Shown one piece after another: positions 1 through 7,038 of a stretch of DNA of 14,483 bases (position 1 is the stretch's first letter; every line of letters starts with the position of its first letter). The notes beneath the pieces are model-generated. The model was not told the DNA's origin and did no database searches. It worked only from the letters and a program-made list of their open reading frames with translations. This DNA comes from an uncultured Muribaculaceae bacterium (GTDB taxonomy: Bacteria; Bacteroidota; Bacteroidia; Bacteroidales; Muribaculaceae): NCBI GenBank assembly GCA_934663645.1, contig CAKUKR010000066.1, forward strand, positions 1-14,483, written 5' to 3'. The position numbers and the translations under genes were made by a program.

Positions 1-1
1 T

Positions 2-75
2 GCTTCAGTAGCTCAGTTGGTTAGAGCACCTGACTGTTAATCAGGGGGTCGTTGGTTCAAGCCCATCCTGAAGCG
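2..75 (+). tRNA. tRNA-Asn (anticodon GTT), copy 1
   Basis: This is a complete cloverleaf of 74 nt. The acceptor stem GCTTCAG (2-8) pairs with CTGAAGC (68-74), and the discriminator base is G75. The D arm contains AGCTCAGTTGGTTAGAGC. The anticodon stem CCTGA/TCAGG holds loop CTGTTAA with GTT at 36-38, and the T arm contains GGTTCAAGCCC. CCA is not encoded. It is identical to the second copy, and 20 nt separate the two genes, so they are probably one transcript. Confidence 0.97.
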
Positions 76-95
76 CAAACGAAAATACAACTATT

Positions 96-169
96 GCTTC
101 AGTAGCTCAGTTGGTTAGAGCACCTGACTGTTAATCAGGGGGTCGTTGGTTCAAGCCCATCCTGAAGCG
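96..169 (+). tRNA. tRNA-Asn (anticodon GTT), copy 2
   Basis: This is an exact duplicate of the first tRNA. The repeat covers positions 1-76 and 95-170, so it includes one flanking base on each side. The anticodon GTT lies at 130-132. A terminator-like hairpin follows directly. The pair looks like a tandem duplication that adds gene dosage. Confidence 0.97.
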
Positions 170-174
170 CGAGA

Positions 175-208
175 AAAGACGCACCGCGAGGCGCGTCTTT
201 GTTTGTTT
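175..208 (+). terminator. Terminator after the tRNA-Asn pair
   Basis: AAAGACGC (175-182) pairs with GCGTCTTT (193-200) around a 10-nt loop. The 3' arm runs into a T-rich tail (TTTGTTTGTTT). It lies 5 nt after the second tRNA and just before the toxin-antitoxin promoter. Confidence 0.75.
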
Positions 209-230
209 ATGTGCAAGTGTGTGGATAGGA

Positions 231-262
231 GTTGCAGGTGTTGTCAGAAAGCATTACCTTTG
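231..262 (+). promoter_or_regulatory. Bacteroidota-type promoter for the toxin-antitoxin operon
   Basis: GTTG (231-234), 20 bases, then TACCTTTG (255-262) matches the TTTG / TAnnTTTG pattern of the phylum's main sigma factor. The predicted transcript start is near 268-270, about 12-14 nt before the ATG at 282. The same GTTG-N20-TACCTTTG arrangement recurs before the acyltransferase gene. Confidence 0.75.
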
Positions 263-281
263 CAAATAAAATGATAGCACT

Positions 282-542
282 ATGGAAGTAACTGTTCCCA
301 AGAAAAAGGCAACCATGTTCCGTCTTAATGCAGATCTGCTCGACCGGCTCAAGGAGCTGGCTCGCCGTGAGCATCGCAGTTTGAACAACTATGTGGAGTG
401 TGTGCTGCTCGATGTAGTTTATAATGAGCCTAATGAAACGACCATTGCCGCCGTTAACGAGGCTCGCAGCGGTGCTTTGCGCAATACTACGCCTGTTGAC
501 ACTTCGAGTGTTGAGGCAATGCTCAACTCGCTGGGAGTATGA
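282..542 (+). CDS. Ribbon-helix-helix type II antitoxin (YafQ partner)
   Basis: This 86-residue protein is probably the antitoxin of the pair. Residues about 11-46 fit a ribbon-helix-helix DNA-binding fold: a short beta-strand-like stretch (ATMFRLN), then two helices holding LLDRLKELA and SLNNYVECVLL. The rest (about 47-86) is likely the flexible part that wraps the toxin. This is known of the class; I infer it here from order and length. The stop codon overlaps the toxin start (ATGA, 539-542), so the two are translationally coupled with the antitoxin first, the usual type II arrangement. Such antitoxins normally repress their own promoter, here at 231-262. I saw no clear palindromic operator there. 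The exact antitoxin family was not resolved. Confidence 0.8.
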   Translation: MEVTVPKKKATMFRLNADLLDRLKELARREHRSLNNYVECVLLDVVYNEPNETTIAAVNEARSGALRNTTPVDTSSVEAMLNSLGV

Positions 543-829
543 AGGCACTCCACCCGTCTTCGCAGTTCAAGAAAGATGTCAAGCGGATTAGGAACAACAA
601 CCCACTCAAGCTTGCAAGGCTTAGGGAAGTCCTAGACATGCTGGCATCTGAAATAGAGCTGCCTGAAAGGTACAAGGCTCATCGTCTTGTCGGAGACTAC
701 AAGGACTGCCTGGAGTGTCATATTGAGGGCGATTTCCTGCTGATATGGATTGACGAGACTGACCAGTCCATAAACCTGCTTCGTCTTGGCTCTCATCCTG
801 AACTGTTTGGCAAAGGCTCGAAGAAATGA
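539..829 (+). CDS. yafQ: YafQ-family mRNA endoribonuclease toxin (RelE/ParE superfamily)
   Basis: This 96-residue protein is a ribosome-dependent mRNA-cutting toxin by family. The C-terminal half carries the YafQ signature: YKAHRLVGDYKDCLECHIEGD at residues 45-65, then LLIW, and LLRLGSHPELF at 80-90. The expected active-site residues are present: H48, H61, D65 and H86, plus R82. The Trp that follows the Asp in Escherichia coli YafQ is Phe (F66) here. The length matches the family (about 92). It overlaps the antitoxin by 4 bp and is followed by a hairpin terminator at 859-880. The toxin looks intact and active. A ParE-like gyrase toxin is less likely because the HIEGD and GSHPELF motifs are specific to the YafQ branch. 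Confidence 0.9.
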   Translation: MKALHPSSQFKKDVKRIRNNNPLKLARLREVLDMLASEIELPERYKAHRLVGDYKDCLECHIEGDFLLIWIDETDQSINLLRLGSHPELFGKGSKK

Positions 830-858
830 TATCCACGCGGCGGTTTTTGGGCCTGGGG

Positions 859-880
859 CGCGGATATGCCGCGGTTTTTT
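859..880 (+). terminator. Terminator after the YafQ toxin
   Basis: CGCGG (859-863), loop ATATG, CCGCG (869-873), then G and six T (875-880). It is a short GC-rich stem with a T tract. It sits where the -33 box of the next promoter would be expected, so the two signals are packed together. Confidence 0.6.
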
Positions 881-882
881 GC

Positions 883-890
883 TAACTTTG
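883..890 (+). promoter_or_regulatory. Probable -7 box of the yicC-gmk-nadD operon
   Basis: TAACTTTG matches TAnnTTTG and ends 21 nt before the yicC ATG. I see no convincing -33 box; the expected place (about 859-862) reads CGCG and lies inside the terminator stem. The call rests on one box and its position. Confidence 0.5.
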
Positions 891-911
891 TGGTAACAAA
901 GCATTGGATTT

Positions 912-1784
912 ATGATATTGTCTATGACAGGCTTCGGCAGAGCCACAGTGGAATATTGCCTCAATAAGATAACGGCTGAAGTGAAGTCGTTGAACAGCAA
1001 ACAGTTGGATTTGCAGATGCGTGTCCCGTCTTATTACCGTGAACTTGAGCCGTCGTTGCGCTCGCAGCTGTCGGACGCTGTGCACCGTGGCAAGCTGGAT
1101 CTGTCGGTGACTGTCGAGAACCTTGGCGGTGAAGCGCCGGTGACGCTGAATGTGGCTGTCATGCGCACCTACAAGCGTCAGATAGAGGAGATGTGCAGTG
1201 AGCTGGGCATCGGCTGCCCGACGGACTGGGTGGGTCAGCTGATGCGTATGCCAGACGTGATGCACACGGAGACCCGCACCCTTGGCGAGGAGGAGATGGC
1301 TGCTGTACGCCGTGCCCTGGCTGATGCCGTGGAGGCTCTGACGGCGTTCCGCGCTCAGGAGGGGGCAAAGCTGGAAGTGTTCTTCCGCAGCAAGATAGAG
1401 CGCATCAGCGAGCTGCTGGCACTGGTTGACCCGTATGAGGCGGAGCGTGTGGAGAAGCTGCGCGAGAAGCTGGTGCTGCAGCTAGACAAGCTGCCCGGTG
1501 TCGAGGTTGACAGCGGACGGCTGGAGCAGGAGATGATATACTACATCGAGAAGCTCGACGTGACCGAGGAGAAGACCCGCTTGCGTGCCCACCTGAACTA
1601 TTTCATGGAGACCATGGACGGCGAGCCTGGGCAGGGCAAGAAGCTGGGCTTCATCGCGCAGGAGATGGGTCGCGAGATAAACACTCTCGGCTCGAAGTCG
1701 AACAATGCGGAGATGCAGCGCATCGTCGTGAAGATGAAGGACGAGCTGGAGCAGATCAAGGAGCAGGTGCTCAACGTGCTTTGA
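912..1784 (+). CDS. yicC: YicC-family endoribonuclease
   Basis: This 290-residue cytoplasmic protein has the family hallmarks at both ends. The N-terminus starts MILSMTGFGRATVE, the typical opening of the YicC N-terminal domain. The C-terminal domain (DUF1732, about 206-290) contains the conserved run FIAQEMGREINTLGSKSNN. YicC proteins are metal-dependent endoribonucleases; the Escherichia coli member affects small-RNA turnover. The length matches the family (about 287-295). It is the first gene of a run that continues with gmk (30 nt gap) and nadD (6 nt gap). A yicC-gmk neighbourhood is common across bacteria and nadD often follows in Bacteroidota, so this is a conserved housekeeping block. 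The start at 912 is fixed by the motif at residue 1. Confidence 0.93.
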   Translation: MILSMTGFGRATVEYCLNKITAEVKSLNSKQLDLQMRVPSYYRELEPSLRSQLSDAVHRGKLDLSVTVENLGGEAPVTLNVAVMRTYKRQIEEMCSELGIGCPTDWVGQLMRMPDVMHTETRTLGEEEMAAVRRALADAVEALTAFRAQEGAKLEVFFRSKIERISELLALVDPYEAERVEKLREKLVLQLDKLPGVEVDSGRLEQEMIYYIEKLDVTEEKTRLRAHLNYFMETMDGEPGQGKKLGFIAQEMGREINTLGSKSNNAEMQRIVVKMKDELEQIKEQVLNVL

Positions 1785-1814
1785 CAACAAACCTCATACT
1801 GACAAGGACAAGCA

Positions 1815-2384
1815 ATGAAAGAAGGGAAAATCATCATATTCTCCGCGCCGTCCGGGAGCGGCAAGTCTACCATAATACACCGCCTGATGGCTGACGAGCG
1901 TCTGCGCCTGGGCTTTTCTGTCTCTGCCACGAGCCGCAGCCCGCGAGCCGGCGAGGTGGACGGCAAGGACTATTTCTTCATCACCGCAGAGGAGTTTGAC
2001 GCCGCTGTACGCGCAGGACGCTTCATCGAGTGGGAGGAGGTGTACAATGGCACTCGCTACGGCACACTTTCATCAGAAGTGGAGCGTGTGATAGGAGAGG
2101 GGCGCAACCTGGTGCTGGACATAGATGTCAGGGGGGGCGTCAACGTGAAGCGCATCTACGGCGACCGCGCCCTGTCGGTGTTCATACAGCCGCCGTCGCT
2201 CGAGGTGCTTGCTGCGCGGCTGCGCGGCCGTGGTACTGACAGCGAGGAGGTGGTGGCACGCCGTCTGGCCAAGGCGGAGGAGGAGCTGTCATACGCTCCG
2301 CAGTACGATGCCGTTGTTGTCAACGACGACCTGGACGAGGCTGTCGCGCAGGCCACGCGGCTCATCCTCGATTTCACAGCCTGA
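1815..2384 (+). CDS. gmk: Guanylate kinase
   Basis: This 189-residue enzyme phosphorylates GMP to GDP with ATP, an essential step in purine nucleotide supply. The P-loop is SAPSGSGKST at residues 10-19. The GMP-binding part follows: SATSRSPRAGEVDGKDYFF (about 36-54), EVYNGTRYGT, and the LDIDVRGG strand. The C-terminal lid has arginine-rich LRGRGTDSEE and RRLAKAEEEL. The length is at the short end of the family (190-210) but nothing is missing. The ATG at 1815 puts the P-loop at the normal distance from the N-terminus. It lies between yicC and nadD and was probably made from the same transcript. Confidence 0.97.
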   Translation: MKEGKIIIFSAPSGSGKSTIIHRLMADERLRLGFSVSATSRSPRAGEVDGKDYFFITAEEFDAAVRAGRFIEWEEVYNGTRYGTLSSEVERVIGEGRNLVLDIDVRGGVNVKRIYGDRALSVFIQPPSLEVLAARLRGRGTDSEEVVARRLAKAEEELSYAPQYDAVVVNDDLDEAVAQATRLILDFTA

Positions 2385-2390
2385 CAGGTG

Positions 2391-2987
2391 ATGACGATAG
2401 GCGTTTACAGCGGTTCTTACGACCCGATACACATAGGCCACACCATGGTTGCCTCGTACATAGCGCAGAGCGGCTTGGTGGACTGCGTGTGGCTGCTGGT
2501 GAGCCGCCTCAACCCTTTGAAGCGCGGCGTGACAGCCCCTGCCGACGCTGCGAGCCGTCTGCGCATGGCTGAGATAGCGGTCAGCGGCTGCCCGTACCTG
2601 CGTGCTGACGGCATTGAGCTGTCGATGCCAGAGCCTTCCTATACCTACGACACGCTGCGCGAACTGTCGCGCCGCTGGCCGCAGCACCGGTTCCGGCTGG
2701 TGGTGGGGGCTGACAACATCCGCGTGTTTGACAAGTGGCGCAACCATGACCGCATCCTTGCGGAGTACGGCGTGATCGTTTTCGCCCGCCCCGGCTATGA
2801 TGTCGAGGCCTCGGAGCTGCCGGCGGGGGCGGTGCTGCTGCCTGACACGCCTGAGTGCAGGCTGTCCTCCACGTTCATACGCGGCGAGATAGCGGCACGC
2901 CGTGACGTGCGGTATTACCTGCCTGCCGGTGTCGCTGAATACATAGCCCGGGAGGGGCTGTACAGCGGCGGCGTCAGCCTATCTTGA
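2391..2987 (+). CDS. nadD: Nicotinate-nucleotide adenylyltransferase
   Basis: This 198-residue cytoplasmic enzyme joins nicotinate mononucleotide and ATP to give deamido-NAD, the penultimate step of NAD synthesis. The nucleotidyltransferase signature GSYDPIHIGH is at residues 8-17 with H14 and H17. Others are NPLK (41-44), VVGADN (104-109), and the closing SSTFIR (159-164), the usual S-x-T-x2-R site. GSYD replaces the commoner GSFD/GSFN. I chose the ATG at 2391; a GTG one codon upstream (2388) is in frame but needless. It starts 6 nt after the gmk stop. Its last 14 bases overlap the end of the convergent rnfA. Confidence 0.95.
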   Translation: MTIGVYSGSYDPIHIGHTMVASYIAQSGLVDCVWLLVSRLNPLKRGVTAPADAASRLRMAEIAVSGCPYLRADGIELSMPEPSYTYDTLRELSRRWPQHRFRLVVGADNIRVFDKWRNHDRILAEYGVIVFARPGYDVEASELPAGAVLLPDTPECRLSSTFIRGEIAARRDVRYYLPAGVAEYIAREGLYSGGVSLS

Positions 2988-3555
2988 TGCCTGAAAATCC
3001 CATGAATGCCATTGCCAGCAGCCCGGCGCAGATGAGCGCGATGGGCACTCCGCGCATCCCTTTCGGGGTGTCGCTGAGGTCGAGCTGTTCGCGTATGCCG
3101 GCAAATATCCACAGGGCGAGGGTGAAGCCCAGCGAGGTGGAGAAGCCGTAGACGACGGATTCCATGAGCGAGAAGCCCTTCTGTATCACGAGTATCGCGA
3201 CGCCCAGGACGGCGCAGTTGGTCGTGATGAGGGGCAGGAACACGCCGAGCGACTTGTAGAGTGCGGGGGTGATTTTCTTGAGTATGATCTCGAGCATCTG
3301 CACCAGGAACGCGATGACGAGTATGAACACTATGGTCTGCAGGAACTGCAGGTCGAGGGGAGTGAGGACGTATGTCTGCAGCAGCCATGCTACGACAGTG
3401 GCGAGCGTTATGACGAATGTCACCGCTGCCCCCATGCCGAGGGCGGAGCTTATCTTCTTCGACACGCCGAGGAAGGGGCATACGCCGAGGAACTGCGAGA
3501 GGACGATGTTGTTGATGAAAATCGCGGTGACGATTATGGATATGTATGTCAGCAT
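2974..3555 (-). CDS. rnfA: Rnf complex membrane subunit RnfA
   Basis: This 193-residue integral membrane subunit has about six hydrophobic segments. RnfA and RnfE are homologous, lie antiparallel in the membrane, and together hold a [2Fe-2S] cluster that passes electrons across it. The Cys expected for this are C26 (in QFLGVCPFLG) and C114 (in TTNCAVLG). The N-terminus MLTYISIIVTAIFINNIVLSQ is typical of the family. It is the last gene of the operon, 8 nt after rnfE. There is no terminator before it meets nadD from the other strand, and the two stop regions overlap by 14 bp. Confidence 0.96.
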   Translation of the reverse strand: MLTYISIIVTAIFINNIVLSQFLGVCPFLGVSKKISSALGMGAAVTFVITLATVVAWLLQTYVLTPLDLQFLQTIVFILVIAFLVQMLEIILKKITPALYKSLGVFLPLITTNCAVLGVAILVIQKGFSLMESVVYGFSTSLGFTLALWIFAGIREQLDLSDTPKGMRGVPIALICAGLLAMAFMGFSGIKIG

Positions 3556-3563
3556 GGTCTGTG

Positions 3564-4157
3564 TCAGCAGGATTTGTTTCTGATTTTGTTAACTATGGCG
3601 ATGAGGTATCCGAGCGCGAGGAAGGCTCCCGGGGCGAGTACGAACAGCAGTATGCCGTAGTCTTCGGGGTAGATGCGCAAGCCGAAGAGCATGCCAGTGC
3701 CCAGCAGCTCGCGCACCGCGCCGAGGAGGGTGAGGGCGAAGGCGAAGCCTATGCCGCAGCCCAGCCCGTCGCACAGTGAGGCCAGCACGCCGTTCTTGCC
3801 GGCGAAAGCCTCGGCGCGTCCCAGCAGGATGCAGTTGACCACGATGAGCGGTATGAAGATGCCCAGCGAGGCGTTGAGGGCGGGGAGGTAGGCGTTGATG
3901 CACAGCTGCAGCACGGTGACGAATGACGCTATGACGACGATGTATGCCGGTATGCGCACCTTGTCGGGGATGAGCGACTTGATGGCCGATATTGCGGCGT
4001 TGGAGCAAACGAGCACCGCTGCCGTTGCCAGGCCCATCATCATGCCGTTCATGGCCGAGGATGTCGTGCCGAGGGTGGCGCACATGCCCAGCAGCAACAC
4101 CAGGACGGGGTTGCCGGGGATGATGCCGTTGTATATTATGCTGAGGTACTTCTTCAT
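3564..4157 (-). CDS. rnfE: Rnf complex membrane subunit RnfE
   Basis: This 197-residue integral membrane protein is the partner of RnfA. The matching cysteines are C26 (LLGMCATLG) and C109 (IVVNCILLGRAEAF). The start overlaps the rnfG stop (ATGA, 4154-4157), so translation is coupled. Hydrophobic segments cover most of the chain; the C-terminus NKIRNKSC is basic. RnfE resembles RnfA and NqrD/NqrE, but the GRAEAF motif and the operon order favour RnfE. Confidence 0.95.
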   Translation of the reverse strand: MKKYLSIIYNGIIPGNPVLVLLLGMCATLGTTSSAMNGMMMGLATAAVLVCSNAAISAIKSLIPDKVRIPAYIVVIASFVTVLQLCINAYLPALNASLGIFIPLIVVNCILLGRAEAFAGKNGVLASLCDGLGCGIGFAFALTLLGAVRELLGTGMLFGLRIYPEDYGILLFVLAPGAFLALGYLIAIVNKIRNKSC

Positions 4158-4765
4158 TTCATGTCTCCTTTCTGCTGTTGGTATTGCGTGTATGCCTCAA
4201 AAGCGTCGCGCATGGCCTCGAGGAATGCGCGTGACGAGATGGTGGCGGCGGTGATGCCGTCCACAGTGCCGTTCTTGTCCTTGTCCTTGGTCACGTACAG
4301 TGGCTCTGTCGCGGGGTTCTTGCCGATTACGCTGCGGCTGGCTGTCGTATCGCGGAACCATGTCTGCATTTTCGAGCCGAGCCCCGGGGTTTCGCCCTGC
4401 TGCAGCACCTGGTAGTCGCGTATTGTGCCGTCGGCGTTGAAGCCCGCCATTACTGACACTTCGCCGGCAAATCCGTTCTGCGACGAGGACATGACGGCAG
4501 CTCCGGCGAGCGAGCCGCCGCTGTATGCCGGGTATACGGTGCAGGCAGTGCCGTCCTGCGCGGTGTATTCCCACTTGTCGGCAGTCGGGTCGTTGTCAAA
4601 CTGCGGCGTTACCTGGCGTATTGCGTCTACCTGCCGCTGCGCGTCCTGACGGGCTATCGGCTCTTTGGTGACGGCGTATACCGCGCCGAGGACAGCCCCG
4701 GCGATTATGGTGATGCAGCCCAGTGACAGCACCATGTTGACGAGTGTGGATTGCGGCCTTTTCAT
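4154..4765 (-). CDS. rnfG: Rnf complex FMN-binding subunit RnfG
   Basis: This 203-residue protein has one N-terminal membrane anchor (about 10-33) and a periplasmic FMN-binding domain. FMN is attached covalently to a threonine in the S/T-x-A-T motif, here DGITAATISS at 169-178, giving T175 as the likely attachment site. Supporting motifs are GFAGEVSVMAGFN (98-110) and GETPGLGSKM (124-133). I placed the start at 4765, where ATG overlaps the rnfD stop (ATGA). The open frame extends much further upstream, but that part is arginine- and proline-rich shadow sequence inside rnfD. Residues 161-170 (DKDKNGTVDG) resemble a calcium-binding loop just before the FMN motif. Confidence 0.95.
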   Translation of the reverse strand: MKRPQSTLVNMVLSLGCITIIAGAVLGAVYAVTKEPIARQDAQRQVDAIRQVTPQFDNDPTADKWEYTAQDGTACTVYPAYSGGSLAGAAVMSSSQNGFAGEVSVMAGFNADGTIRDYQVLQQGETPGLGSKMQTWFRDTTASRSVIGKNPATEPLYVTKDKDKNGTVDGITAATISSRAFLEAMRDAFEAYTQYQQQKGDMK

Positions 4766-5706
4766 TTCTTCCTCCTTTCTCCGAGTATGCGCGGGCGGCA
4801 GTAGCGGTTGATGAGCGGCGTGAAGCTGTTCATGAGCAGTATGGCGAATGACATCCCCTCGGGATAGCTGCCGAAGCGGCGTATGACTATCGTTATCGCG
4901 CCGATGAGTATGCCGTAGATGATCTGTCCTGTGCGTGTCATTGGGGAGGTGACATAGTCCGTAGCCATGAACACCGCGCCGAGGAGCATGCCTCCGGAGA
5001 GGAGGTCGAGCAGGGGGCTTCCGCCCAAAGCCCAGGAGAGCAGCGCGGCTGACGCGAGTATCGACACGGGGATGTGCCACGTTATGGTGCGTGTGAGCAG
5101 CAGGTATGCCAGCCCGATGAGTATGGCTATCGCTCCGACCTCGCCGGCAGAGCCGTTCATGTTGCCGATGAGCAGCCTCGCCATGTCAACTGACGAAGCG
5201 TCCGCCTGGCCGGCGTTGAGGGCTGCGAGGAATGTCGCGCCTGTCGAAGCGTCTGCGCCTGAAGGTATGCCTGTGGGCCATGTTGTCATGGCAGCGGGGA
5301 ACGACAGCAGCAGGAACACGCGGCCCACCAGGGCGGGGTTCCAGATGTTCTGTCCCAGTCCGCCGAATGACATCTTGCCGATGCCTATCGCCACGACTGC
5401 GCCGATGACGACCATCCACCAGGGGAGTATACTCGGCACGTTCATTGCCAGCAGCAGGCCGGTGATTACGGCAGAGCCGTCGGCGAGCGTCTGGCGGCGT
5501 TTGAGCAGCAGCCGGTCTATCGCCCACTCGGCGAGCAGGCAGGCGGCGACGCTTGTCACGGTGACTGCCAGCGCGGGCAGCCCGAAGGTGTAGAATGATA
5601 TGGCGAGAGCCGGCAGTAGGGCTATAACGACGTTCCACATGCACTGGCGTATGCTCTTGCCGGAGTGTATGTGGGGCGATATGGAGACGGTCAGTTTGTT
5701 TTCCAT
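4762..5706 (-). CDS. rnfD: Rnf complex membrane subunit RnfD
   Basis: This 314-residue integral membrane protein (NqrB/RnfD family) has about nine to ten hydrophobic segments. RnfD carries a covalent FMN on a threonine; the site is DASTGATFL at 152-160, with T158 as the acceptor. Other family motifs are DGSAVITGLLLAMNVP (76-91) and FGGLGQNIWNPALVGR (114-129). The stop overlaps the rnfG start (4762-4765), and 22 nt separate it from rnfC. It is a core part of the ion-pumping membrane domain. Confidence 0.96.
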   Translation of the reverse strand: MENKLTVSISPHIHSGKSIRQCMWNVVIALLPALAISFYTFGLPALAVTVTSVAACLLAEWAIDRLLLKRRQTLADGSAVITGLLLAMNVPSILPWWMVVIGAVVAIGIGKMSFGGLGQNIWNPALVGRVFLLLSFPAAMTTWPTGIPSGADASTGATFLAALNAGQADASSVDMARLLIGNMNGSAGEVGAIAILIGLAYLLLTRTITWHIPVSILASAALLSWALGGSPLLDLLSGGMLLGAVFMATDYVTSPMTRTGQIIYGILIGAITIVIRRFGSYPEGMSFAILLMNSFTPLINRYCRPRILGERRKK

Positions 5707-5728
5707 TGTGTGGTGGAGGTGTGTGTTG

Positions 5729-7036
5729 TCAGCGTTTTTTGAGGTTCATTTTGGCCAGCTTGATATGGTCGAGTATCGGGCGTGCCGAGGGGCATGAGTA
5801 TGAGCAGCAGCCGCACTCTATGCAGTTCATCACGCCGTGCGAGCGTGCGTCGTCCCAGCGGCTGTGTACTGCGTGGAGCATTAGCAGGTACGGCTCGAGC
5901 CCCATTGGGCAGGCGTCCACGCACCTGCCGCAGCGTATGCACGGGCCGGCGGCGCGGCGCGACGACATATCCCGTGGCAGCACGAGTATTCCGCTCGTGC
6001 CTTTGGTCGAGGGTGCGTCGAGGCAGCTCACTGCACGACCCATCATCGGGCCTCCGGCGATGACCTTGCCGGTGTCTTCGGGCAGTCCTCCTGCGGCCTC
6101 GATGAGCGCGGACAGGGGCGTGCCGAAGGGGGCGAGGTAGTTGCCGGGGCGTTGCAGCGACGGTCCTGTGACGGTGACTATGCGGCTGGTGAGGGGAAGG
6201 CGCATGATGACGGCCTGGTGTACGGCGTATGCCGTGGCCACGTTGTCCACGATGCAGCCCACGTCTACGGGCAGCCCGCCTGCTGGGACTTCCCTGCCGG
6301 TGAGAGCCTGTATGAGCTGTTTCTCGCCGCCTTGCGGATATTTCTTCTGGAGCGTGACGACCTCGATGTCGGGGTATTGCGCGGCGGCCTGAAGCATGGC
6401 GGCTATGGCCTGGGGCTTGTTCTCCTCGATGCCGACAATGGCGCGGCTGACGCTGACGCTGCGCATGATGAGGCGTGTGCCGGAGATGATTTCCGCCGCG
6501 CCGGTGCGCATCAGCTGGTCGTCGCAGGTCAGGTACGGCTCGCACTCCGCCCCGTTGATTATTATGGTGTCAGGCACTTTCCCCTCGGGGGGTGAGAGTT
6601 TCACGCGGGTGGGGAATGTCGCTCCGCCGAGGCCGACGATGCCGCTGTCGCCTACGGCCTTGACTATCTCTGCTGGCGTGAGGGCTTCTGCCTCCTCTGC
6701 GGTGAGTGGCGCGGGGTGGGTGTCCTGCGCCTCGGCGTCGGGGGTGATGATTATCGCGTCCTGCCATTGCCCTTGGGGCGTGTGCACGCGGTCCAGCTTC
6801 TTGACCGTGCCGGTGACGGGGGAGTGCACGGGCGCGCCTACGAACCCTCCTGCCTCTGCTATCATCTGTCCGCGCAGCACCGTGTCGCCGGCCTTTACAA
6901 GGGGCTTGGAGGGTGCGCCGATGGCTTGTGAGAGCGGCAGCGCGAGTTCGGCGGGCATCGGTATCGGGGCGACGGCGGCCTCTGATGTCAGCTTGCTGCC
7001 GTCGGGGTGTATGCCTCCTTTTCTGAATGTCTTCAT
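5729..7036 (-). CDS. rnfC: Rnf complex NADH/flavin subunit RnfC
   Basis: This 435-residue peripheral subunit on the cytoplasmic face is where NAD+ is reduced. An N-terminal barrel-sandwich-like part (GTVKKLD) is followed by the NADH/FMN-binding region: GLGGATFPTRVKL (135-147) and NGAECEPYLTCDD (161-173). Two [4Fe-4S] motifs sit near the C-terminus: C366-C369-C372 with C376, and C405-C408-C411 with C415. The gene starts 2 nt after the rnfB stop. The length is in the normal range for the short RnfC form of Bacteroidota and Firmicutes, without the long alanine-rich tail of some proteobacteria. Confidence 0.97.
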   Translation of the reverse strand: MKTFRKGGIHPDGSKLTSEAAVAPIPMPAELALPLSQAIGAPSKPLVKAGDTVLRGQMIAEAGGFVGAPVHSPVTGTVKKLDRVHTPQGQWQDAIIITPDAEAQDTHPAPLTAEEAEALTPAEIVKAVGDSGIVGLGGATFPTRVKLSPPEGKVPDTIIINGAECEPYLTCDDQLMRTGAAEIISGTRLIMRSVSVSRAIVGIEENKPQAIAAMLQAAAQYPDIEVVTLQKKYPQGGEKQLIQALTGREVPAGGLPVDVGCIVDNVATAYAVHQAVIMRLPLTSRIVTVTGPSLQRPGNYLAPFGTPLSALIEAAGGLPEDTGKVIAGGPMMGRAVSCLDAPSTKGTSGILVLPRDMSSRRAAGPCIRCGRCVDACPMGLEPYLLMLHAVHSRWDDARSHGVMNCIECGCCSYSCPSARPILDHIKLAKMNLKKR

Positions 7037-7038
7037 TG

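Noticed and set aside
5691..6545. Long frame (284 codons) antiphase to rnfC, and similar long frames over the other rnf genes
   Set aside because: They are arginine/histidine/proline-rich or serine/methionine-rich shadows caused by high GC at third codon positions; the rnf genes there are clear.
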